Positions 34,652 to 43,877 are shown, counted from the stretch's first letter. The stretch is 64,000 nucleotides of DNA from Patiriisocius marinus (GCF_008974325.1 NZ_BKCG01000005.1:124001-188000); one strand, 5' to 3'. The notes: generated by a model from the letters alone, not told the origin. Numbers and translations are program-made.

Positions 34652-35736
34652 TCTACATTAGGTTTTAGCAATTTGGACTCTGAAGTAATTCCAGAAAGTA
34701 TTTCAATTTTATCATCAGATTTCACTCCTGTTGTAACTACAACAATACCAGTTTTAGTGTTTACTTTATTCTTATCAAAAAGATACTCCGTAGGGATTGT
34801 TAATGCATTCTCTTTTACTGAAATAATGATATTCCCTTCTCCAGAAAGTCCTGGATATAATGTTTTCGGCGGGTTTTCAAACTTCGCCTCTACTTTAAAT
34901 GTTTGGTTGCGTTCATCTTTATTAGGATATATTTTAGAGACTACTGCTAAAAATATCTGATTGGGATATGCATCTAAAGTAACCACCACTTTTTGTTGAT
35001 TTGAAATTGAAACAATATCCACCTCATCCACTAATAACTCTAAAATAAAATTATCTTCACTACCAAGCATAGCAAGAGGTAATTGTGGGTTGACAATTTC
35101 ACCTGGATTTTTATAAAGCGCATAAACTTTACCATTCATTTTACTAGTAACGGTATAATCTCCAGTAGTAATTACTGAATTTTGGTATGTGTTTGAAGCT
35201 TGGTTTAATTGAGTTTCTAACTCGTTTTTAGTACGTTGATATTTATTTTTTATACTTGCTACTGTATTTTTGCTTAATTGATATTCTAATTGCTTAGCAT
35301 CAAATTGGGCTTTCGAACCAATGCTCTTTTCCCATAAATTTTTCTGTCTAAAAAAGTTAATACTGTCGTTGATTAGTTTTAATTCAGCTGCTTTTATTTC
35401 GTCCCTAATCGATAATAATAATGCTGTATTTCCTGAGTAATTTTTTTGCGCAAGATTATATGCTAGCCTAGCATTCTCTGTATTAAGCTTCGTATTACTA
35501 TTTATTATTTGAAATAGTGGCGTACCATTTTTCACTATCGTTCCTTCTGTTACTAAGTTACTTTCTAAAATACCGTTTACACTAGCAAATGCTTCATATA
35601 AACTATCAGGCTGTACTGTTACAGACACGTAGACCGATTGGCTTATAGTCTCCAATGAAGGCGTAATTGCCGTCTCTCCTTTTTTACAAGACACTAATAT
35701 GACGAATAGGAAAATACTACAAAGTAACTTTTGCAT
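34648..35736 (-). CDS. HlyD/MacA-type periplasmic adaptor lipoprotein
   Basis: 362 residues from the ATG at 35736, which gives a signal peptide and lipobox (LFVILVSC at about 8-15); the six-codon upstream extension lies over the region just after the -7 element. The order is lipoyl half-motif, long alpha-hairpin (about 90-190), second lipoyl half (GDYTVTSKMNGKVYALYKNPGEIV), then beta-barrel. It is the first gene of the exporter operon. An FNR-like site and a -7 element lie upstream on the minus strand. Confidence 0.88.
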   Translation of the reverse strand: MQKLLCSIFLFVILVSCKKGETAITPSLETISQSVYVSVTVQPDSLYEAFASVNGILESNLVTEGTIVKNGTPLFQIINSNTKLNTENARLAYNLAQKNYSGNTALLLSIRDEIKAAELKLINDSINFFRQKNLWEKSIGSKAQFDAKQLEYQLSKNTVASIKNKYQRTKNELETQLNQASNTYQNSVITTGDYTVTSKMNGKVYALYKNPGEIVNPQLPLAMLGSEDNFILELLVDEVDIVSISNQQKVVVTLDAYPNQIFLAVVSKIYPNKDERNQTFKVEAKFENPPKTLYPGLSGEGNIIISVKENALTIPTEYLFDKNKVNTKTGIVVVTTGVKSDDKIEILSGITSESKLLKPNVE

Positions 35737-35751
35737 TTCAGTAATTTTAAT

Positions 35752-35794
35752 CAAAAATGAGGGAATAAAACTACAATTGGAATGACCAATATCA
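35752..35794 (-). promoter_or_regulatory. FNR-like operator and promoter of the ABC exporter operon
   Basis: Read on the minus strand, TGATATTGGTCA (35794-35783) is centred exactly 29.5 bp upstream of CATTTTTG (35759-35752, 7 of 8 to TAnnTTTG), 16 bp before the ATG at 35736. Confidence 0.72.
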
Positions 35795-35908
35795 TATTAT
35801 TAAAATTATGCTTTTATCGAAACTGTAGTAAATAAGCATTTTATCAATTCAGTTGTTAGACAATGATTTAACCGCAAATACCTTCAGCATTAAAACTCAG
35901 TTTTAGGT

Positions 35909-35952
35909 ATGATAAATATCATATTATTAAACACTTACAGAAACTACTTTAG
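35909..35952 (+). promoter_or_regulatory. FNR-like operator and promoter of the 193-residue secreted protein gene
   Basis: A perfect palindrome ATGATAAATATCAT (35909-35922) has its centre exactly 29.5 bp upstream of TACTTTAG (35945-35952, 7 of 8 to TAnnTTTG). Confidence 0.78.
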
Positions 35953-35972
35953 CTTTATAAAATTGTAGCGCT

Positions 35973-36554
35973 ATGAAACATTATATATTAATTTTTGCAC
36001 TAATGTTTGTCACATACAGTTATGCACAAATAGATAGTGCACCTAAAATAACACCGTTAGAAAATTCACTAAGTATTGATAAAACAATGGTATTATGTTT
36101 ATCTCCAGTAGATGAATTTAGGACTTCTTTTGAAAACCAAATGAAACAACAATTACAGTTTCATGGGATACATACAGAGACAAGCGTTAAGGAACTTCCT
36201 GTGCTTTTAAAAAAAGAGGAAGAGACGAAAAAACAATTATTAGAACTTATGGAATCGCTGCCTGTCAAAGGTTTTAATAAATTATTGATATCAGGTATTA
36301 GTGATGTAGAAAACACTAGAATTGATGGTGACGGGTATTTTGGAGATTTTAAATTGTATCATTTCACTTCGTACTTATACAAAGTTGAAGGTGATAGCAC
36401 TACTTTAGAATGGTCAACTTGTTTATACATTTATGATTATCAACTTTCAAAATTATCAATACAAGACTTTGTAAACGCTATTATTAGTAGAATGATTACT
36501 GATGGAATACTTGAAGATACTGAAACGCAAAAATTAACATTATTTACACTTTGA
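35973..36554 (+). CDS. Secreted protein of unknown function, paralogue of the protein at 50568
   Basis: 193 residues with a signal peptide (MKHYILIFALMFVTYSYAQ). The mature part has an alpha/beta pattern: a strand (KTMVLCLSPVDEF), a helix (FRTSFENQMKQQLQFHG), a second strand (GFNKLLISGISD) and a closing beta sheet with YLYKVEGDSTTLEWSTCLYIYD. The same order and several of the same residues occur in the lipoprotein at 50568. No named family is recognised. It lies under an FNR-like operator and is followed after 87 bp by the MscS gene. Confidence 0.72.
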   Translation: MKHYILIFALMFVTYSYAQIDSAPKITPLENSLSIDKTMVLCLSPVDEFRTSFENQMKQQLQFHGIHTETSVKELPVLLKKEEETKKQLLELMESLPVKGFNKLLISGISDVENTRIDGDGYFGDFKLYHFTSYLYKVEGDSTTLEWSTCLYIYDYQLSKLSIQDFVNAIISRMITDGILEDTETQKLTLFTL

Positions 36555-36641
36555 TAAAATTTTAAGTTATGACAATTTCAGAATTTGAAAGTTACATTTA
36601 TTGAAAATTTCAGAATAAAAAAACACAAAACACTATATTTT

Positions 36642-37544
36642 ATGGGCTCATTAGAATACATAACAAACTGGTTTTCTGCTCACCCAACTACTACAAGCAT
36701 CATTAAATATATTGTTTGGGTACTTTTTGTAATTGGTGTTATTCAATTTTTACGTAGCTTTTTAAAACGCCGACTACCCGCAGCTAATTCGCGTTACAAG
36801 GCTCAAAAAGCAGTAGAAATTTTCGGTTACTTTTTCATTATTGTTTTAACCATATCATACTTTACGGGCAGTATTAAAGATTTTACACTTGCAATTGGGT
36901 TATTTTCTGCAGGTATTGCCATCACACTTCAAGAGCTGTTTTTAAGTTTAGCAGGATCCATTTATATATTTATTGTAAGAGTGTACGCTCCTGGAGATCG
37001 TATTGAAATTAATGGAATAAAAGGCGATGTCATTGACATTGATAGTATTTACACCACGATGATGGAAATAGGGCAATGGGTTACAAGTGATAATTACAGT
37101 GGTCGTATCGTAAAACTGAGCAATGCTTTCGTGTTTAAAGGTCCCGTTTATAACTACTCTAAAGATTTCCCTTTTATTTGGGATGAATTAGATGTAATGA
37201 TTCGTTATAAATCTGATATGGAAATAACAAAGCAAATAATGATATCAGTGGCTTCGGAAATTTTAAGCGATTACACAGCAGCTTCTAAAGAAAAATGGGG
37301 TGAAATCGTTAACAAATTTTATATTGAAGATGCCGTTTTAGACCCTACACTTGCAATAAGCTTAACTGATAATTGGGTAAAATTCAACCTTCGTTACATT
37401 GTAGATTATAAGAAAAGACGAATGACTAAAAGCTTGCTTCACAATGCAATTCACGATAAAATAAATAAAACTGATGGGCTTGTAGAATTAGCATCAACAA
37501 CTGTAGAAGTTATTAGAATTCCCAATATTAAAATCAATAATTAA
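36642..37544 (+). CDS. MscS-family mechanosensitive channel
   Basis: 300 residues from the ATG at 36642; the longer TTG-started frame adds 19 basic residues with no family support. There are three membrane helices (about 15-38, 58-80, 85-115). The pore-lining TM3 and start of the MscS beta domain read FSAGIAITLQELFLSLAGSI and YAPGDRIEINGIKGDVIDI. It would release solutes on hypo-osmotic shock. It is probably co-transcribed with the FNR-controlled secreted protein gene. Confidence 0.87.
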   Translation: MGSLEYITNWFSAHPTTTSIIKYIVWVLFVIGVIQFLRSFLKRRLPAANSRYKAQKAVEIFGYFFIIVLTISYFTGSIKDFTLAIGLFSAGIAITLQELFLSLAGSIYIFIVRVYAPGDRIEINGIKGDVIDIDSIYTTMMEIGQWVTSDNYSGRIVKLSNAFVFKGPVYNYSKDFPFIWDELDVMIRYKSDMEITKQIMISVASEILSDYTAASKEKWGEIVNKFYIEDAVLDPTLAISLTDNWVKFNLRYIVDYKKRRMTKSLLHNAIHDKINKTDGLVELASTTVEVIRIPNIKINN

Positions 37545-37556
37545 CTAAACAGCATT

Positions 37557-38261
37557 CTAAATTAATAGTGTGTTTAATGCGATTTCAATCATTGTAGAAA
37601 AACTTGTTTCTCTATCCTCTGCAGATGTAGCTTCTTTGGTAACTAGTGAATCTGATATTGTTAAAATGGCTAATGCTTTAACTTGGTGCTTTGCTGCAAT
37701 TGTATATAAACCTGCGGCTTCCATTTCTACACATAGCACACCATAATCAGCCCATAATTTATAAGTATCGAAATCGTCTGCATAAAATTCATCGCTTGAA
37801 AGCACATTCCCAGCTTTTATAGGAATATTATTTTTTTGAGCATAGGTTGCTGCCTTCATAAATAAATCAAAATTAGCTGTTGGTGAATAATCTGCATTCA
37901 CAAAGCGAGCATTATTTACTCCTGATGTTGAAGATGCAGCCATAGCTATTACTACATCACGTAGTTTTATATCTTTTTGATATGAGCCTGCACTACCTAC
38001 TCTAATTAAGTTTTTTACACCATAATTATTTATCAATTCATGACAATAAATGAGTGTAGACGGAATTCCCATTCCAGTTCCTTGAACCGATATTGGAGTG
38101 CCTTTATAGGTCCCTGTATATCCTAACATTCCGCGAACATCATTATATAGTTTAGGATTTTCTAAAAAGTTTTCAGCAATCCATTTAGCTCTCATTGGGT
38201 CACCAGGTAGTAAAACATTTTCTGCAATCTCCCCTTTTTTAGCCTCTATGTGTGTACTCAT
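37557..38261 (-). CDS. deoD: Purine nucleoside phosphorylase, DeoD type
   Basis: 234 residues, the usual length. Motifs: LLPGDPMRAKWIAENFL, GMGIPSTLIYCHELI, LIRVGSAGSYQKDIKL and the active-site segment VCVEMEAAGLY with ISDSLVT near the end. It cleaves purine (deoxy)nucleosides with phosphate. The start overlaps deoC by 4 bp, so the pair forms a deoxynucleoside catabolism operon. Confidence 0.95.
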   Translation of the reverse strand: MSTHIEAKKGEIAENVLLPGDPMRAKWIAENFLENPKLYNDVRGMLGYTGTYKGTPISVQGTGMGIPSTLIYCHELINNYGVKNLIRVGSAGSYQKDIKLRDVVIAMAASSTSGVNNARFVNADYSPTANFDLFMKAATYAQKNNIPIKAGNVLSSDEFYADDFDTYKLWADYGVLCVEMEAAGLYTIAAKHQVKALAILTISDSLVTKEATSAEDRETSFSTMIEIALNTLLI

Positions 38262-38920
38262 TTTTCATGATTTTTAGGATCATAAACAATTGAAACACCA
38301 TTAGATGTCCCAATTCTTGTTGCTCCAGCTACAATAAAAGCAATAGCTTGATTTGCTGTTTTAATACCTCCGGAAGCTTTAATACCCAATTGACCATCCA
38401 CTTTGGTTCTAATCAATTCCACATCTTTTAACTGGGCTCCATTATCACCAAAACCTGTAGATGTTTTAACAAAATCTGCACCTGCAAGGCGCACAATTTC
38501 GCAAGCCATTAATATTTCGGCTTCATCGAGATAACAAGTTTCTATAATCACTTTCAATTGACGTCTACCTATGGCTGTTTTTATAGCACGTATTTCTTTA
38601 CTTACATATTTAGTGTGCTCAGACTTGAAAAAGCCGATATTGATAACCATATCAATTTCATCTGCTCCATCTTTCACAGCTTGTTTAGCTTCAGCAACTT
38701 TAGATTTTGTTGAAGATGCACCAAGAGGAAAACCTATGGTAGCAATTACTTTTGAAGGAGAATCTTTTAATTCAGTTGAAGCTAAAAGTGCATAGCAACT
38801 ATTTACACATACCCCATAGAAATCATATTGTTTTGCTTCATCACAAAGCTTAACAACATCCTTAACAGTCGTAGTAGGTTTTAATAGCGTATGCTCAATA
38901 TATGTATGAAGGTTCGTCAC
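38258..38920 (-). CDS. deoC: Deoxyribose-phosphate aldolase
   Basis: 220 residues. A class I aldolase that splits 2-deoxyribose-5-phosphate into acetaldehyde and glyceraldehyde-3-phosphate. The Schiff-base Lys is in ADFVKTSTGFG, the second Lys in GIKASGGIKT, and the proton-relay Asp lies in DEIDMVINIGF. It is coupled to deoD downstream and follows the thioredoxin gene by a single base. Confidence 0.95.
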   Translation of the reverse strand: MTNLHTYIEHTLLKPTTTVKDVVKLCDEAKQYDFYGVCVNSCYALLASTELKDSPSKVIATIGFPLGASSTKSKVAEAKQAVKDGADEIDMVINIGFFKSEHTKYVSKEIRAIKTAIGRRQLKVIIETCYLDEAEILMACEIVRLAGADFVKTSTGFGDNGAQLKDVELIRTKVDGQLGIKASGGIKTANQAIAFIVAGATRIGTSNGVSIVYDPKNHEK

Positions 38921-38921
38921 T

Positions 38922-39217
38922 TTATTTCGTTTTAATTACCCTAACTATTTCGTCTTTCTGCAAAACTCCAGATTGCTGCCAAACTTTTTTCCCATTTTTG
39001 AACAATACCATTGTAGGTACTCCGCGTACTTGGTATAAAGCTGCTAAAGGTTGATTTTTATCTACATCAATTTTAACAATTTTAACTTCATCGCCAAGTT
39101 CTTCTTTCACTTGCTTTAGTATAGGAGCTAAAGCTTTACAAGGACCACACCAATCTGCAAAAAAATCTACTAAAACTGGCGTTTCAGAATCTATGATACT
39201 TTTAAAATTATTTTCAT
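38922..39217 (-). CDS. Thioredoxin, start codon apparently out of frame
   Basis: A complete thioredoxin fold can be translated, with the active site FFADWCGPCKALAPIL and the cis-Pro loop VRGVPTMVLFKNGK. No ATG, GTG or TTG lies in this frame between the upstream stop and the active site. The ATG at 39217-39215 is in another frame because of the A-run after it (39214-39211): one more A there would give MKNNFKSIIDSETPVLVDFF, a normal thioredoxin N-terminus. Either one A has been lost (mutation or homopolymer sequencing error), or translation starts at a rare ATT/ATA codon around 39233-39224. It lies in an operon between a lipoprotein gene and deoC. Confidence 0.75.
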
Positions 39218-39220
39218 TTG

Positions 39221-40114
39221 TTATAAAACTAATGGATTTAACTTATATTTTTTAAGGACTGGCAGTAATTTTTCTAAAGGAATCTCTACGGAAAAAGTTC
39301 CCGTATACGAAGGGCAAATAACACAGTCATCAAAGTAATATTCCACTTTATAATCGTCAACCACAAAGTTGTCTTTGTACTCAAAAAAATCGTCGAATGA
39401 GATTTTCCAACAATCGTAATAGATCTCACCAGTATTAATTTTTTCGGAAATAACTTCGTTTAATATTTTTGTCATTTCTTCCTCACTACCTTGATTAAAG
39501 AAATCTTCATAATTCATAAACACAGATCGCTCTAAATCAAAATTCAAACAATCAAAGCTGTATGTTGGGTGCAATGTACCTGAGTAATAATTTTCTTTAT
39601 AAAAAAGAACACTTACTAACGTTTCGTTTAAATTATACATTTTATAATCTACAAGTCTTTGTTCTCTAAAACGATTGATACTTAGGGTATCGCAAATAGT
39701 TTCTTTATCTTCTAAAATACTAGCCTCTACTCCTGCAATATCCATATACGTCTCTTCAAGATATTCATTGAAGTTGTGATACGACTCTTTTAAGTTTTCA
39801 TTTAAATATGGGTATTTGTAATCTATTAAATATAAATCCTCATCCTTTTTAAACGTTTTTTGAGTTACTAAATCCTGCAATTCAAGTTTATCATCTTTTT
39901 TATCAATAAGCGTTTGCCTTTTAATAACTACTTGTTTCGTTTTATTCAATTCTGCTTCGCTTACATTATAAATGGTATCGTAAGGAAGTGTATACTCAAA
40001 TGGCTCTAATACATCCCTTTGATTAGGTTGTTCAACAATTTCTTGTGACTCTTGTTTTTCGTTTTTACAAGAAATGAGCACTAATATTAAAAATGCGACG
40101 CTTAGATATTTCAT
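39221..40114 (-). CDS. DUF3298-like (RsiV-type) lipoprotein
   Basis: 297 residues from the ATG at 40114, which gives a signal peptide and lipobox (LILVLISC). The central and C-terminal parts match the DUF4163/DUF3298 layout of RsiV-like proteins: YDLERS-type strands, LHPTYSFDCLNFDL, an acidic helix (EEMTKILNEVISEK) and a final FSVEIPLEKLLPVLKKY. Its function is not established in this group. The stop lies 3 bp before the out-of-frame ATG of the thioredoxin gene. Confidence 0.7.
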   Translation of the reverse strand: MKYLSVAFLILVLISCKNEKQESQEIVEQPNQRDVLEPFEYTLPYDTIYNVSEAELNKTKQVVIKRQTLIDKKDDKLELQDLVTQKTFKKDEDLYLIDYKYPYLNENLKESYHNFNEYLEETYMDIAGVEASILEDKETICDTLSINRFREQRLVDYKMYNLNETLVSVLFYKENYYSGTLHPTYSFDCLNFDLERSVFMNYEDFFNQGSEEEMTKILNEVISEKINTGEIYYDCWKISFDDFFEYKDNFVVDDYKVEYYFDDCVICPSYTGTFSVEIPLEKLLPVLKKYKLNPLVL

Positions 40115-40269
40115 ATTCAACAAATTAAATTTTCTTTAAAAGATAATGGTTTTTTCTCAATTTGAATTCTTTAATATATTATAAAAATTGTCTTGAGTTT
40201 TTTTTTATTTTAGTTAAAATTGGCACTATTTACTAAGGTAAAATTAGCTCTGATAATAGTAACTTACTA

Positions 40270-40310
40270 TGACATTTATCAGTCATAAGAAATATTAAAT
40301 GTTATTTTTA
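40270..40310 (+). promoter_or_regulatory. FNR-like operator upstream of the PAS kinase gene
   Basis: TGACATTTATCA (40270-40281) is followed by TATTTTTA (40303-40310, 7 of 8 to TAnnTTTG). The spacing is 27.5 bp, two less than at the other sites, and the -7 element is unusually close to the ATG at 40315, so this is one of the weaker members. Confidence 0.5.
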
Positions 40311-40314
40311 CTTT

Positions 40315-41823
40315 ATGGAAATTTTCAAAAAGGGTAGTAACGTATTTAAAATTCTATCAGAAGCTGTTTCAGAAGGGATTATTATCGTTAACAGGTCACA
40401 AATAATTGTAGCTACTAATGCCGCCGCAAACGAACTTTTTGGGTATGATGATCAAGAGCTAATTGGACAGCATTTAGATGTGCTTATTCCTAAAAGATTT
40501 CACCACAATCATCACAAGCACGTAGATGGGTTTATGACTAAGAGTCATAAACGACAAATGGGAAACAACCGTGACCTATATGGCGCCCGTAAAGATGGCT
40601 CACAATTTCCAGTTGAAGCGGGTTTAAATCCATTTAATGTGTATGACAATGACTATGTAATGGCGCTAATAATTGACATTACAGTACGCAAAAAAGCAGA
40701 ACAAGAATTAAAACATTGGGCAAATATTTTTAATGAATCGCTCAATGAAATTTATATTTTCGATGTAAAAACAATGCGTTTTATAGATGTAAACAAAGGA
40801 GCTTTAAAAAATATAGGCTATAGCATTTCAGAATTAAGAGAAATGACTCCTGTAGACATTAAGCCTTACTACGAAAAAGAAGCGTTTTACAAAACGATTG
40901 AACCACTTATAAATGGGACAAGCGATAAACTAAAATTTAATACAACACATCAACGTAAAGACGGTACAATGTATCCTGTTGAAGTGCATTTACAAAAAAG
41001 CTCAACGGGTAATAATGAAACTCTAGTTGCAATAATATTAGATATTACAGAGCAAGAAGCCTACACTCAAAAACTTGAACTAAAAGTAACACAAAGAACT
41101 AGGCAACTTGAAGAAGCCCTTACAAAAGAGAAAGAATTAGGTGACTTAAAAACCAAGTTTTTATCCTTAGTTTCTCACGAGTTTAAAACTCCCCTTAGCG
41201 GTATTTTAACCTCAGCAACTTTAGCTGGTAAATACCCAAGAGAGGATCAACAAGAAAAACGCGAAAAGCACTTAAAAACTATTCAAGGAAAGGTTAAATA
41301 CCTCAATAATATAATAAACGATTTTCTATCTATTGAACGCCTAGAAAGCGGTAAAGTAAATTATAAATTTTCTCACTTCCCATTAAGCAAAGTGATAAAC
41401 GAAGTTATTTACGATGCAAACATGCTTTTAAAAGACGGTCAAATTATTGACTATCCAGAGAATATCGATGCAATATTTATCGATTTTGACGAAAAAATTT
41501 TGGAACTCATTTTGACCAATCTCATCAATAACGCAATTAAATATTCTTCTGAAATGTCAACCATTCATCTTTCGGCTTCCGAAAAAGATGGCAAGCTAAT
41601 TCTTAAAGTAAGCGATGAAGGAATTGGGATTCCCGAAGAAGAACAGAAACATATTTTCAATAGGTATTTTAGAGCCGAAAACGCACTATTAAATCAAGGA
41701 ACTGGAATTGGGCTCAATATTGTCAAAACGCATTTGGAAAACCTAGGAGGAACTATTACTTTTAAAAGCATTCAAGATAAAGGGAGCACATTCACAGTAA
41801 CTTTGCCCGTATCAAATATTTAA
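40315..41823 (+). CDS. Soluble PAS-PAS sensor histidine kinase
   Basis: 502 residues, no membrane segment. Two PAS domains (about 10-125 and 130-255; the second ends in AIILDITEQEA), a short coiled coil, HisKA with His288 in LSLVSHEFKTPLSG, then HATPase with NLINNAIKYS, DEGIGIP and GTGIGLNIVKTH. A stretch with many His residues (RFHHNHHKHVDGF, about 62-74) lies in the first PAS domain and could bind metal or haem. It is followed 8 bp later by its probable partner, a receiver-Crp fusion, so the pair can couple a PAS signal directly to a Crp-type DNA-binding output. Confidence 0.9.
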   Translation: MEIFKKGSNVFKILSEAVSEGIIIVNRSQIIVATNAAANELFGYDDQELIGQHLDVLIPKRFHHNHHKHVDGFMTKSHKRQMGNNRDLYGARKDGSQFPVEAGLNPFNVYDNDYVMALIIDITVRKKAEQELKHWANIFNESLNEIYIFDVKTMRFIDVNKGALKNIGYSISELREMTPVDIKPYYEKEAFYKTIEPLINGTSDKLKFNTTHQRKDGTMYPVEVHLQKSSTGNNETLVAIILDITEQEAYTQKLELKVTQRTRQLEEALTKEKELGDLKTKFLSLVSHEFKTPLSGILTSATLAGKYPREDQQEKREKHLKTIQGKVKYLNNIINDFLSIERLESGKVNYKFSHFPLSKVINEVIYDANMLLKDGQIIDYPENIDAIFIDFDEKILELILTNLINNAIKYSSEMSTIHLSASEKDGKLILKVSDEGIGIPEEEQKHIFNRYFRAENALLNQGTGIGLNIVKTHLENLGGTITFKSIQDKGSTFTVTLPVSNI

Positions 41824-41831
41824 TTACAACT

Positions 41832-42878
41832 ATGAAAACAATATTATTAATAGAAGATGACACTGCTTTACGTGAAAACACAGCCGAGCTTTTAGAGCTA
41901 TCTGACTATACGGTTCACACGGCTCCTAACGGAAAAATTGGGATTGAAATGGCTAAAAAAGTGTTGCCAGATATTATTGTTTGCGACATTATGATGCCAG
42001 AAGTTGATGGGTATGGGGTTCTGAAAGCTGTTTCTACAGAAGCAACAACATCGCACATTCCTTTTATATTTCTCTCAGCTAAAACGGAACATAAAGAAAT
42101 CCGAAAAGGTATGGATCAAGGTGCTGATGATTATCTCACAAAACCTTTTGAAGAAGAAGAACTTTTAAGTGCAGTAGAGAGTAGACTTGCTAAAGCCGAA
42201 ATTTTAGCAAAAATATCAAACACTAACTCAACTAACATCGTTGAAGATGATATTAGAAATTTAAACGAATTAAAAAATTTATTTGATGATACAGGTCAAG
42301 TAAAAGAATTTAAAAAAGGTGAGTTACTTTACAAAGAAGGTACATACTCACGAAGCATCTATTTAATCCTGAGTGGTATTGTAAAAAGCCATAAAATGGA
42401 GGACAGCGGTAAGGAGTTAATTACGGCATTACATAAACCAGATGATTTTTTAGGATTTACTTCTTTTGCAGAAGACGTTCCTTATCAAGAAACAACTACA
42501 GCTGTTGAAGACGTTACAGTCGCTGGAATTTTTAAAGACGATTTAAAATCCATTTTAAGTAAAAATCAAAATGTTTCAATTGAGTTGATCAATCTTCTTT
42601 CTATGAATATTTCAGAAACTAAAGATCAATTATTGCAAATGGCTTATAGTTCTGTAAGAAAAAAAACAGCGCAAACAATCCTTCAATTCACACGCATTTT
42701 AGATAAAAAACCAGAAGAAGCTATTAAAATTTCTCGAAACGATTTAGCCAGTGTTGCAGGTATAGCAACCGAAAGTTTGATACGTACACTTTCCGAATTT
42801 AAGAAAAAAGGACTTATTGAAATTGAAGGCCGAAATATTAAAATTTTGAAATTACAACTACTAGAAGAAGTGGAATAA
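41832..42878 (+). CDS. Response regulator with Crp/Fnr output (receiver, cNMP-binding-like, Crp HTH)
   Basis: 348 residues. Receiver domain (1-125; acidic pair in LLIEDD, phospho-acceptor D52 in VCDIMMPEVDG, Lys in LTKPF), cyclic-nucleotide-binding-like barrel (about 155-265), and a C-terminal Crp winged helix (SRNDLASVAGIATESLIRTLSEF). The recognition helix has Glu and Arg four residues apart (ESLIR), as in Crp and FNR, which predicts TGA half-sites like the TGAY-N4-RTCA palindromes around it. It is therefore a leading candidate regulator of the FNR-like regulon; the regulator at 58554 is the other. It pairs with the PAS kinase upstream. Confidence 0.9.
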   Translation: MKTILLIEDDTALRENTAELLELSDYTVHTAPNGKIGIEMAKKVLPDIIVCDIMMPEVDGYGVLKAVSTEATTSHIPFIFLSAKTEHKEIRKGMDQGADDYLTKPFEEEELLSAVESRLAKAEILAKISNTNSTNIVEDDIRNLNELKNLFDDTGQVKEFKKGELLYKEGTYSRSIYLILSGIVKSHKMEDSGKELITALHKPDDFLGFTSFAEDVPYQETTTAVEDVTVAGIFKDDLKSILSKNQNVSIELINLLSMNISETKDQLLQMAYSSVRKKTAQTILQFTRILDKKPEEAIKISRNDLASVAGIATESLIRTLSEFKKKGLIEIEGRNIKILKLQLLEEVE

Positions 42879-42887
42879 TTGGGAAAC

Positions 42888-42930
42888 TGATTTTTATCAT
42901 ATCACACTCTTTTTTACATCGATACTTTTG
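42888..42930 (+). promoter_or_regulatory. FNR-like operator and promoter of the first stress-protein gene
   Basis: TGATTTTTATCA (42888-42899) is centred exactly 29.5 bp upstream of a perfect -7 element TACTTTTG (42923-42930). Confidence 0.8.
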
Positions 42931-42947
42931 TTTTAACAAACAGTATC

Positions 42948-43781
42948 ATGCAGCATATTTTAATACCTACAGATTTTTCACAAAACGCATGGAATGCAAC
43001 AAGCTATGCATTGAAGTTTTTTAAAGGACAAAAAGTCTCCTTCCATTTTCTGCACATTGATATTTCTATACAGGTAAATGATAGCTTAGATTTACATAGT
43101 GCTGGTCCTACTTTCAAAAAAGAAATTTCAAAAGAATTAAAGCTTAAAATGAAAGATTGGATACAGCAGGTTTATACTTGTTGTCCCAATACAAAACATA
43201 CTTTTAAAGAATCTATAATACAATCTACATTTATAGAAGGAGTTAGATCTTACATTAAAAATCATACTATTGAGTTTGTAATTATGGGAACTAAAGGTGC
43301 TTCTGGAATTAAAGAAATGACTATTGGCAGCAAAACAGGTTCAGTTATTACTCGCGTTAGAACTCCTATTCTTGTTATTCCGGAAGAAGCAACATTTAAA
43401 AAACCATTAAATATTGGCTTCCCAACCGATTTTAATTTAAAGTACAACCAAAAAGTAATAAATACTTTAATTACAGTCGCTGAAGAGCACAAATCTGCTA
43501 TTAGAGTTTTACGTGTTGCACAAACTGAAAAGCCACTAGACAATACTCAAATTAATAATAAAGGATTATTAAATGAGCTTTTAAACACTCAACATAGCTT
43601 TCACGAGATTGAAAACCCAAACTTAGAACACGGCATACAATCTTTTGTCACAACATTGAAAATCGATTTTATTGCCATGGTGGCTAAAAATCTTAATTTC
43701 TATCAACGTATTTTATTTAAACCTCAAGTTGAAAAAATTAGCTACCATATTAATATTCCTTTTCTAATTCTTCACGAATAG
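42948..43781 (+). CDS. Tandem-domain universal stress protein 1
   Basis: 277 residues with two Usp domains (about 1-145 and 148-277). The first has the start HILIPTDFSQNAWNATSYAL and an intact ATP-binding signature G-x2-G-x9-GS (GTKGASGIKEMTIGSKTGS). The second is degenerate and lacks it. Usp proteins of this type help survival in anoxia or growth arrest. It is the first of five co-directional paralogues and has its own FNR-like promoter. Confidence 0.88.
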   Translation: MQHILIPTDFSQNAWNATSYALKFFKGQKVSFHFLHIDISIQVNDSLDLHSAGPTFKKEISKELKLKMKDWIQQVYTCCPNTKHTFKESIIQSTFIEGVRSYIKNHTIEFVIMGTKGASGIKEMTIGSKTGSVITRVRTPILVIPEEATFKKPLNIGFPTDFNLKYNQKVINTLITVAEEHKSAIRVLRVAQTEKPLDNTQINNKGLLNELLNTQHSFHEIENPNLEHGIQSFVTTLKIDFIAMVAKNLNFYQRILFKPQVEKISYHINIPFLILHE

Positions 43782-43814
43782 TAGGCTATATTTCATAGAA
43801 AATTAGGTAAAGAG

Positions 43815-43857
43815 TGACAAATGTCATTTTATCACCAGTTGTTTACATCTAACTTTG
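43815..43857 (+). promoter_or_regulatory. FNR-like operator and promoter of the second stress-protein gene
   Basis: A perfect palindrome TGACAAATGTCA (43815-43826) has its centre exactly 29.5 bp upstream of a perfect -7 element TAACTTTG (43850-43857). This fixes the true ATG at 43878 rather than any upstream codon. Confidence 0.82.
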
Positions 43858-43877
43858 AGTTAGTTAAAAACTGCACT

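Noticed and set aside
39215-39217. In-frame ATG start for thioredoxin
   Set aside because: Read from this ATG, translation stops after nine codons; it is out of frame with the active site.
43821-43877. N-terminal extension of the second stress protein
   Set aside because: The extension overlaps the FNR-like palindrome and the -7 element at 43850-43857, so it cannot be in the mRNA.
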